A stretch of 64,000 nucleotides of DNA, taken from assembly GCF_001625365.1 (NCBI RefSeq), contig NZ_LJJF01000002.1:620001-684000 (forward strand), given 5' to 3'. Within the stretch, counting starts at the first letter, position 1; each line of letters opens with the position of its first letter. The notes under the pieces were generated by a model. That model saw nothing but the letters and a program-made list of their open reading frames with translations, did not search any database and had not been told where the DNA came from. The translations under genes were made by a program, and so were the position numbers. Source of the stretch: Streptomyces sp. MJM8645 (GTDB lineage: Bacteria; Actinomycetota; Actinomycetes; Streptomycetales; Streptomycetaceae). Shown piece by piece: positions 58,548-64,000 of this stretch.

Positions 58548-59951
58548 TCAGCCGCGGGGCTGCACCACGGTCAGTCGACGGTCGGGCAGGTATCCGGTGA
58601 GCGCCACGGTGGGGCCGTGGGACAGCCCCTTCGGATCCGGCACGTCGGACGGAATCGGGATGTCCGCCGCGAGCGCGCGGTCCGCCGCGCCGGGCGGGGG
58701 CGGGAACGGCGCAGCCGTCTCGATCAGGTGCCGGTAGTAGTCGATCGACTTGGCCATGTCGACGGTGACCGCCGCGGTGATCCGCCCCTGGTAGCCGTAG
58801 ACCATCGCCAGTCGGCGCGCCTCCAGAGAACCCTGGGCGATGACCACGTGGTCGGAGAAGGTGGGCACGCCCACCGACTTGATGTTGAGCCCGAACTGGG
58901 TCGACCAGAACGTCGGGAGGGCGAGGTGCGGGCGCCGCAGGGGCCCTGGGCTGACCATGTTGTGGGCCGCCACCCCGGCCTGTTCGACCGCGTTCCCCCA
59001 GTGTTCGAGGGAGAGCATCTGGTAACCGAACAGCGGGTGGGGGAAGCGGGAGACGTCGCCGGCGACGAAGACGTCGTCAGTGACGATTCCGTACATGTTG
59101 AAGGCGCGGCACCCGGCGTCGCAGGCGATTCCGCGCGGGCCCGCCGCCAGGCCGGAGTCCGCCAACCACTCGACGTTGCGGACCGCCCCCAGCGCCACGA
59201 CGCACACGTCCGCCTCGACGCGGCTGCCGTCGGACAGCTCCGCGCCGGTGAAGCGGCCGCCGTCGTCCCCGCGCAGGGCGGTGACCGTCACGCCGGTGCG
59301 CAGGTCCACACCGTGGTTGCGCTGCATGGCGGCCGCGAGTTTCGCCAGGGTGCCGCCCAGCGCGCCCACCAGAGGTGCGGGGCCGCGTTCGGCGACGGTG
59401 ACGTCCAGTCCGCGCTCCCGGCAGGCCGAGGCGATCTCCGAGCCGGTGAAGCCGCCGCCGATCACCAGCACCCGCCGTGGCCCGGCGGCCAACCGCTCGG
59501 CCAAACCGCCGGCGTCCTCGCGGGTACGCAGCGTGAACACCCCGTCCAGGGCAGCCTCCTGCGGATGGGGCCAGGGACGCGCCCGGGTCCCGGTGGCGAT
59601 CAGCAACCGGTCGTACGGCAGCGACTCGCCATCGGCCAGCATTACCCGCTTCCCCAGGGGGTCCAGGCCGGTGGCACGTACGCCCAGCCGCCACTCGGCG
59701 TCCGGATCCCGGCGCATCGGCAGCCCGGTGGAGTCCGCCGCAGCGTGGCCCAGCAGCACCTGCTTGGACAGCGGCGGCCGGTCGTAGGGCGGATGAGGCT
59801 CGTCGCCGACCACGGTCAGTGAGCCGGTGAAGCCCTCCTCCCGCAGCGCCTCCGCAGCTCGCAACCCGGCCAGCGACGCGCCGACGATGACGATCCGGCC
59901 CTCTGTCTGGTAACCGGCCCTCTGGTCACCGGCTCCCTGGTCACCGGCCAT
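58548..59951 (-). CDS. Ferredoxin reductase (FAD/NAD(P)-dependent)
   Basis: A 467-residue flavoprotein. The FAD-binding motif is IVIVGASLAGLRAAEALREE, with the RPPLSK element (DRPPLSKQVLLG). The NAD(P) motif is VLVIGGGFTGSEIASACRER, and the second FAD motif is DDVFVAGDVSRFPHP. It supplies electrons to the adjacent ferredoxin. The start at ATG 59951 overlaps the ferredoxin gene by 11 bases, so translation is coupled. A repeat-like GDQGAGDQRAGYQ leader of about 13 residues may be dispensable. Confidence 0.93.
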   Translation of the reverse strand: MAGDQGAGDQRAGYQTEGRIVIVGASLAGLRAAEALREEGFTGSLTVVGDEPHPPYDRPPLSKQVLLGHAAADSTGLPMRRDPDAEWRLGVRATGLDPLGKRVMLADGESLPYDRLLIATGTRARPWPHPQEAALDGVFTLRTREDAGGLAERLAAGPRRVLVIGGGFTGSEIASACRERGLDVTVAERGPAPLVGALGGTLAKLAAAMQRNHGVDLRTGVTVTALRGDDGGRFTGAELSDGSRVEADVCVVALGAVRNVEWLADSGLAAGPRGIACDAGCRAFNMYGIVTDDVFVAGDVSRFPHPLFGYQMLSLEHWGNAVEQAGVAAHNMVSPGPLRRPHLALPTFWSTQFGLNIKSVGVPTFSDHVVIAQGSLEARRLAMVYGYQGRITAAVTVDMAKSIDYYRHLIETAAPFPPPPGAADRALAADIPIPSDVPDPKGLSHGPTVALTGYLPDRRLTVVQPRG

Positions 59952-60150
59952 CAGCGCTCACCTCCTCGCCGAGGAGGATGGCCTGGACCGGGCAGGCCGC
60001 CGCGGCCTGGCGCACGCGCTCGACCTGGTCGTCGGGGACGGCCGGGGCGTACAGCAGTCCCTCCTCGCCGTGCAGCTGGAACACCCTCGGCGCGAGGAAC
60101 ACGCACTGTGCGTAGCCCTGGCAACGCGTGAGGTCGACAACGGTCCGCAT
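59941..60150 (-). CDS. 3Fe-4S type ferredoxin
   Basis: A 69-residue ferredoxin with start ATG 60150 (MRTVVDLTRCQGYAQCVFLA). The cluster ligands are C-x5-C in RCQGYAQCV and a later Cys in AAACPVQAI, the three-cysteine pattern of P450-partner 3Fe-4S ferredoxins. A longer frame to 60222 is open, but the region contains duplicated promoter-like repeats, so the short form is preferred. It is the first gene of the P450 electron-transfer operon. Confidence 0.92.
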   Translation of the reverse strand: MRTVVDLTRCQGYAQCVFLAPRVFQLHGEEGLLYAPAVPDDQVERVRQAAAACPVQAILLGEEVSADGR

Positions 60151-60189
60151 CCCCACCACTTCCTCTGCCGCCGTACCCCCTCTCCCTTC

Positions 60190-60236
60190 CAGCATGGGAC
60201 GAGAACCGGACGCGCGCAGCATGGGACGAGAACCGG
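60190..60236. repeat. Two 20-bp direct repeats upstream of the P450 operon
   Basis: CAGCATGGGACGAGAACCGG occurs identically at 60190-60209 and 60217-60236 (period 27). It starts 40 bases upstream of the ferredoxin start. This position fits a tandem operator or a duplicated promoter element. Each copy contains CAT on the plus strand, that is ATG on the coding strand, which accounts for two upstream in-frame starts. Confidence 0.85.
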
Positions 60237-60277
60237 CGCCGGTACGCGCACCTGCCGCGAGGAGCGCAGTACCGGCT

Positions 60278-61045
60278 TCAGTCCCGGTCGGGGGCGTGCA
60301 GGGCGAGGGTGAAGCTGAAGCGGTCGCCGCGGTAGAGGGTGCGGACCTGTTCGAGGGGGTGGCCCTCGGCGTCGCGGCTGCGGCGGTGGAGCAGCAGCAT
60401 GGGCAGGGCGGGCGGGGTGCCGATGAGCAGGGCTTCGCGGGGGGTGGCGAGGACCGTCTCGATGCGTTCGTCGGCGCCGCCGAGCCGCACGCCGCACTCG
60501 CGCAGGTAGCCGTAGAAGGAGCCTTCGGGGTCGAACTCCCGCTCCAGGTGCGGGACTCGGGCGACGGGGACGTAGGTGGACTCCAGGCCGACGCGTTCCT
60601 CGTCGGCGCGCAGGACGCGTTCCAGGTGCCAGAGGGGTTCGCCTTCGGGGACGGCGAGGCGCTGGGCCATGGGCGGGTCGGCGGGGAGGCGGTCGAGGGT
60701 GATGAGGGTGCGGCCGGGGCGCAGGCCCTGGCGGGTGACGCCTTCGGTGTAGCTGGCGAGCGAGAGCGGCTGTTCGATCTTGGGGCCGGCGACGACGGTG
60801 CCGCGGCCCTGGCGGCGCAGACGGCCTTCGAGGAGGAGGTCGCGCAGGGCCTGACGGACGGTGGCGCGGGCGACGTGGTGGCGTTCGGCGAGGTCGGCTT
60901 CGGTGGGCAGGCGCCCGCCGGGGCCCAATTCGGCGATGAGGTCTTCGAGTTGGGCTTTGACCAGGTAGTACTTGGGCACCCGGCCGTGGTCGGGGACGCC
61001 GGAGCGGGCGGGGGCGACGGGGGGCCGGGGGGTGCCGTGGTTCAC
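60278..61045 (-). CDS. GntR family regulator, HutC/DasR-like
   Basis: A 255-residue regulator. The winged-helix domain is at residues about 25-90 (RVPKYYLVKAQLEDLIAELG; ARATVRQALRDLLLEGRLRR). The UTRA ligand domain follows, with LSLASYTEGVTRQGLRPGRT, AVPEGEPLWHLERVLRADEE and a final EQVRTLYRGDRFSFTLAL. The whole pattern recalls DasR, the aminosugar-responsive regulator of streptomycetes. It is a paralog rather than DasR itself, as the N-terminal leader differs. It is divergent from the secreted phosphodiesterase gene. Confidence 0.92.
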   Translation of the reverse strand: MNHGTPRPPVAPARSGVPDHGRVPKYYLVKAQLEDLIAELGPGGRLPTEADLAERHHVARATVRQALRDLLLEGRLRRQGRGTVVAGPKIEQPLSLASYTEGVTRQGLRPGRTLITLDRLPADPPMAQRLAVPEGEPLWHLERVLRADEERVGLESTYVPVARVPHLEREFDPEGSFYGYLRECGVRLGGADERIETVLATPREALLIGTPPALPMLLLHRRSRDAEGHPLEQVRTLYRGDRFSFTLALHAPDRD

Positions 61046-61056
61046 CGCGCCACCTT

Positions 61057-61119
61057 ATCGAGCGGCGGTCCGGCGCCATCGAGTGGCGGTTCAGCACCAT
61101 CGAGCGGCGGTTCAGCGCC
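61057..61119. repeat. Three contiguous 21-bp tandem repeats in the GntR promoter region
   Basis: Consensus ATCGAGCGGCGGTTCAGCGC plus one base at 61057-61077, 61078-61098 and 61099-61119; each copy has one to three differences. Two helical turns per unit would place identical faces in register, suiting cooperative regulator binding. It lies 12 bases upstream of the GntR start codon. Confidence 0.85.
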
Positions 61120-61142
61120 CCCTAGATCACGGAATGGTAACC

Positions 61143-61179
61143 GGTCTGGACTGAATTTCGGCGGTTGTTCATACAACCG
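61143..61179. promoter_or_regulatory. Candidate GntR operators before the phosphodiesterase gene
   Basis: Two elements. GGTCTGGAC at 61143-61151 resembles half of the DasR-type site (TGGTCTAGACCA). A perfect 7-4-7 inverted repeat, CGGTTGT (61162-61168) with ACAACCG (61173-61179), has the GTTGTNNATACAAC-like form of GntR sites. Assignment is by resemblance. Confidence 0.45.
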
Positions 61180-61268
61180 TGGATCCGGGGAGGGCTCGTC
61201 CTCGCACGGGCGCCCCATCCTCGGTGCCGGTGCAACCGCACCGCGTCGCCCCCCAGTTGGGAGCCCCC

Positions 61269-62834
61269 GTGCGCATTCCCCGCTCCACCCGGACCGTCAC
61301 CGTGGCCACCGCCGTAGCCGCCGCGGCCACCGTGCTGCTGCCGTCGGCGCCCGCCGGCGCCTCCCCCGCCTCTTCCGCCGCAGCCGCCTCCTCCATCACA
61401 GCCGCCCCCGCCGCCCCCGCCTACAAGGGCCTGCCGGACGGCACCAAGCAGGCCAAGACCCTGGTCATCGGCGTCGACGGCACCCGCTACGACAAGCTGG
61501 CGGCCGCCGACGCGCCCAACCTCAAAGCGCTGATGGCCGGCGGCATGACCGCCACCAGCAACCTGTACGCCAACCCGCTGGCGCCGACCCTGTCCGGACC
61601 GGGCTGGTCGACCATCGCCACCGGCGTGTGGCCCGACAAGCACCAGGTCAAGGACAACGCGTTCACCGGCGCCCGGTTCGACCAATACCCGGACTTCGCC
61701 AGCCGCCTGGAGGCCGCCGCCCCGGCCGCCTCCACGCTGGTGATCGGCTCGTGGAACCCGATCACCGGCAACGTCTTCAACGGCAAGGCGGACCTGCGGA
61801 TCGCCGAGAACGAGGACGACGCCAAGACCGCCTCCGACGCCGCCGACTACCTCGCCCACGGCAACCCGGACACCGCCTTCCTGCACTTCGACGGGATCGA
61901 CGAGGCCGGGCACGCCTCCGGCGGCGCCAGCGCCCAGTACGCGGCCGCCATCCACACCGTCGACGCGCTCGTCGGCCAGGTCGTGCAGGCCGTCAAGTCC
62001 CGCCCCGCGTACGGCTCGGAGGACTGGCTGATCGTCGTCACCACCGACCACGGACACACCGACGCCGGCGGGCACGGCGGCAACAGCGCCAACGAGCGGC
62101 AGACCTTCGTGATCGCCGACGGCGCCGGCTTCCCGGCCGGCTCCCGGCGCTACGACGTCAAGCCCGTGGACATCGCGCCGACCGTCCTCAAGCACGAGGG
62201 CGCGCCGATCGACCCCGCCTGGCGCCTGGACGGGCAGCCGATCGACGAGATCGCCCCGGACGCCTTCGACGCGCTGCGCCCCGCCCTCCAGGGCCGGGTG
62301 GACGAGACGGGCATCCCGGCCACGGTCCGGGGCTGGACGCACACGCCGCCCAGCGGCTGGAGCATCGACAACTCCCGGATGCCCAGCGGCGGGGTGACGG
62401 AGTGGCGCGGCTGGGCCTTCGCCACCGACGAGTTCTGGAGCGCCACCCAGCTCGGACAGGGCCGGGAGACCAACGTGCGGGCCCGCAACGTCTTCGCGGT
62501 CGCCGACTCCGACGAGTGGGACGACAAGGCGCACGGCGCCGGCCAGTTCGACTCCACCCTGGTCAGCCCGGCCTACCCGGTCGCCGGTCTCGGCCGGGCC
62601 ACGCTGTCCTTCGCGACGAACTACAAGGTCGACGGCCCGCAGACCGGCGACGTGTACGTGGTCTTCGACGACGGCGCCCCGCAGCTGGTGAAGTCCTACC
62701 GCGCCGACCTGAACACCGTCGAGCACCTGCCCGTCACCGTACCGGCCGGCGCCACCACCGCGCGCCTGCAGTTCCGCTACACGGGCACCAACAGCGCCTT
62801 CTGGACGGTCGACCAGGTCTCCTTCGGCGCCTGA
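61269..62834 (+). CDS. Secreted type I phosphodiesterase/nucleotide pyrophosphatase
   Basis: A 521-residue exported alkaline-phosphatase-superfamily enzyme. GTG 61269 follows GGGAG by 5 bases. The signal peptide is TVTVATAVAAAATVLLPSAP with an AGAS cleavage site. Metal and nucleophile motifs are VIGVDGTRYDKL, a Thr in SGPGWSTIATGVWPDKHQVK, HFDGIDEAGHASGG and VVTTDHGHTDAGGHGGNS. The C-terminal 160 residues form a beta-sandwich-like accessory domain (ATLSFATNYKVDGPQTGDVY). It hydrolyses phosphodiesters outside the cell, probably under the divergent GntR regulator. Confidence 0.9.
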   Translation: MRIPRSTRTVTVATAVAAAATVLLPSAPAGASPASSAAAASSITAAPAAPAYKGLPDGTKQAKTLVIGVDGTRYDKLAAADAPNLKALMAGGMTATSNLYANPLAPTLSGPGWSTIATGVWPDKHQVKDNAFTGARFDQYPDFASRLEAAAPAASTLVIGSWNPITGNVFNGKADLRIAENEDDAKTASDAADYLAHGNPDTAFLHFDGIDEAGHASGGASAQYAAAIHTVDALVGQVVQAVKSRPAYGSEDWLIVVTTDHGHTDAGGHGGNSANERQTFVIADGAGFPAGSRRYDVKPVDIAPTVLKHEGAPIDPAWRLDGQPIDEIAPDAFDALRPALQGRVDETGIPATVRGWTHTPPSGWSIDNSRMPSGGVTEWRGWAFATDEFWSATQLGQGRETNVRARNVFAVADSDEWDDKAHGAGQFDSTLVSPAYPVAGLGRATLSFATNYKVDGPQTGDVYVVFDDGAPQLVKSYRADLNTVEHLPVTVPAGATTARLQFRYTGTNSAFWTVDQVSFGA

Positions 62835-62864
62835 CACCGCTACGGGACCGACCCCGCCACCGGT

Positions 62865-62900
62865 CCTCCCGCCGCCCCGGCATCCCGGGGCGGCGGGAGG
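62865..62900. terminator. Strong hairpin after the phosphodiesterase gene
   Basis: A perfect 16-bp stem, CCTCCCGCCGCCCCGG at 62865-62880 with 62885-62900, and a 4-base loop CATC. It sits 30 bases past the stop codon. Confidence 0.85.
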
Positions 62901-63017
62901 TGCCGGGCCCGGCCCACCCGGCGAGCAACGGCCCGAGCTGCTCGGCCCATTCCGGCTACCGGGCCCCGGGTTACGCTCCGTCGAGGGGTCCGGGGGCCTC
63001 GGTGTTCCCAGGGGCGT

Positions 63018-63584
63018 TCATGGGCTGCTCAGCGCCATCGCGTACACGCCCTGATCGAGGTGCGTGAAGCCGTGCCGTTCCCAGGCTCGGCGCAGCTTCG
63101 TCATCGCCTCCTCGTCCGGCCGTCGGATCTCCGGGTCGTCGGAGGCGTAGGAACACGGTTCGTCCGGCCCGTGGTCGTGGATCGGGGCCGGATAGCAGAC
63201 GGCCAGCGCCCCGGGGACGGCGAGCCGGCGGAGCGCGGCGACGGCCAGTCGCATGCCCACCCCCTTGCCTCGCCACGCGTCGGTGACGTGCACGGACTCC
63301 AGCAGGAGCAGCAGCGTCGGATTCGTCTTGGCCACGGCGGGGGTCAGGGCGCCGTCCTCGGTGAAGACCACGCGGGGGATGCGGTCGAGCAGGCCCGGGT
63401 CGGCGTCCAGAGCGGCACGGGGGTTCGGCGTCAAGCCGGGGACCACGCGGGTGATCTCGGCTGTGCCGATGTTCTCGGCCGGAACATAGAACGAAGCCGT
63501 CCACCGTTCGGCGCGACTGGTCCACGTCTCGTCGGCGAACTGCCGCATGGCGTAGGCGATATGGAACCGGTTCGGGTCAACCAC
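63018..63584 (-). CDS. GNAT family acetyltransferase
   Basis: A 188-residue protein. GTG 63584 is placed 7 bases after GGAGG; GTG 63590 is in frame but too close to that site. The acetyl-CoA motif is in ESVHVTDAWRGKGVGMRLAV (R-x-G-x-G), followed by LRRLAVPGALAVCYPAPIHD and a C-terminal RAWERHGFTHLDQGVYAMAL, as in GNAT acetyltransferases. The N-terminus (FADETWTSRAERWTASFYVP) is longer than usual. Substrate unknown. The gene and the 36-residue protein gene 70 bases upstream may share a transcript. Confidence 0.85.
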   Translation of the reverse strand: MVDPNRFHIAYAMRQFADETWTSRAERWTASFYVPAENIGTAEITRVVPGLTPNPRAALDADPGLLDRIPRVVFTEDGALTPAVAKTNPTLLLLLESVHVTDAWRGKGVGMRLAVAALRRLAVPGALAVCYPAPIHDHGPDEPCSYASDDPEIRRPDEEAMTKLRRAWERHGFTHLDQGVYAMALSSP

Positions 63585-63654
63585 GGGCACTCCTCCGAGT
63601 GAACGGGGCCCCCGCCGTGTGCACAGTCGGCAGGGGTCCCGGTGTGTCAGGTGA

Positions 63655-63765
63655 CTACTTGGGCTGCGGGGCGGGCTGCGGCTGCTCCGGCGCCGGGTTG
63701 CCCCGGTGCTTCGGCGGGTCCTTCGGCTCCCCCTTGTGCTTGGACACGATGATCTCGACGTGCAT
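63655..63765 (-). CDS. 36-residue basic, Pro-rich small protein
   Basis: A short gene with a strong ribosome site (GGAGG 7 bases before the ATG at 63765). The product begins MHVEIIVSKHKGEPKDPPKH and ends in a PEQPQPAPQPK tail. The first eight residues form a beta strand; the rest is a charged, proline-rich and probably extended tail. There is no signal peptide. The clean RBS-ATG-stop arrangement and its position between an HTH gene and a GNAT gene argue that it is real. A target-binding or regulator-binding peptide is one possibility. Confidence 0.7.
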   Translation of the reverse strand: MHVEIIVSKHKGEPKDPPKHRGNPAPEQPQPAPQPK

Positions 63766-63869
63766 GGGCGGTACCTCCTACCTGCTTCTGGTGGCGGGTT
63801 GGAGACCGATCGTGCCCCAACCCGGCGAACCATTGCGACGGCGTGGAGGCGTCACTTCGGCATCCTGGC

Positions 63870-63890
63870 AAGACGTCATTTCGACGTCTT
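63870..63890. promoter_or_regulatory. Inverted repeat before the HTH gene
   Basis: AAGACGTC (63870-63877) and GACGTCTT (63883-63890) form a perfect 8-bp dyad with a 5-base spacer. It lies 30 bases upstream of the HTH start and in the divergent region with the small-protein gene. It is a likely operator for the HTH protein. Confidence 0.6.
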
Positions 63891-63919
63891 CAGAGGATGT
63901 TTGGGCCTATCTTCTAGCC

Positions 63920-64000
63920 ATGACTACGCCGAACGAGACCCTTCGGGCCGTACGCCTCGGACTCCGTCTCAGCCAGGACGAGTTCGCGAAGCGGCTGCGG
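63920..64000 (+). CDS. XRE family HTH regulator (5' part only)
   Basis: Twenty-seven codons from ATG 63920 to the window end. MTTPNETLRAVRLGLRLSQD followed by EFAKRLR is the first helix pair of a Xre/Cro-type helix-turn-helix. The rest is outside the window. It is divergent from the 36-residue protein gene, with a dyad at 63870 between them. Confidence 0.75.
   Translation, partial: MTTPNETLRAVRLGLRLSQDEFAKRLR

Noticed and set aside
1..64000. tRNA or rRNA genes
   Set aside because: None recognised by eye. A covariance-model scan would be decisive.

Overview
High-GC actinobacterial chromosome, most like Streptomyces or Kitasatospora. The base composition, frequent GTG/TTG starts, dense regulators (AraC, TetR, LysR, GntR, a large LuxR-type ATPase, MmyB-like), Acg-type nitroreductase, P450/ferredoxin sets and a terpene cyclase remnant all point that way. 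I recognised no rRNA, tRNA or CRISPR array. The content looks like chromosome-arm accessory DNA: catabolic and redox genes, pseudogenes and nested mobile-element debris.

Layout. 0-3.7 kb: end of a small secreted protein, a decayed terpene cyclase, an MmyB-like regulator divergent from an alpha/beta hydrolase, and a secreted protein. 3.7-7.7 kb: an alkylation-damage repair island on the minus strand, with ECF sigma factor, Ogt, 2OG-Fe(II) oxygenase (the three joined by 4-base overlaps), an unknown protein, a second Ogt and Tag. 8-10.3 kb: an unknown conserved protein, then a Pit-type phosphate transporter with a small membrane protein. 10.6-22.5 kb: benzoylformate decarboxylase, then amidohydrolase, isochorismatase-like, DoxX, DUF1275 and secreted VOC-like genes, then two AraC regulators and a large LuxR-type regulator. 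22.7-30.3 kb: two paralogous small proteins, then a 5.7-kb unit (permease, amidohydrolase, TetR, nitroreductase) bounded by two 242-bp direct copies of the 3' end of another TetR gene.

30.7-44.2 kb is the most unusual part. Five closely spaced minus-strand genes encode proteins of 1320, 726, 1331, 374 and 427 residues, and a small protein follows. The first has an HNH-like N-terminal motif region on a DUF6603-like body, the third ends in an F5/8C-like (discoidin) domain, and the last two are tandem paralogs with different C-termini. None has an obvious signal peptide. I infer a multi-protein surface-binding or toxin-like assembly, but no function is established.

44.9-47 kb is a gene graveyard: an IS5-type transposase pseudogene with a CTAG-flanked MITE inside it, and an epoxide hydrolase tail. 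47-49.4 kb: darcynin-like and NmrA-like proteins with a divergent LysR. 49.4-55.3 kb: a Tn3-like transposon remnant bounded by 39-bp inverted repeats. It holds a serine recombinase broken by a second, related MITE, a TnpA tail, Tn554-type debris and cargo (FAD monooxygenase, CGNR regulator, kinase-like protein). 55.5-64 kb: an SDR divergent from a TetR around a multi-site operator, a three-gene P450 system, a HutC/DasR-like GntR regulator divergent from a secreted phosphodiesterase, a GNAT protein, a 36-residue protein and the start of an HTH regulator.
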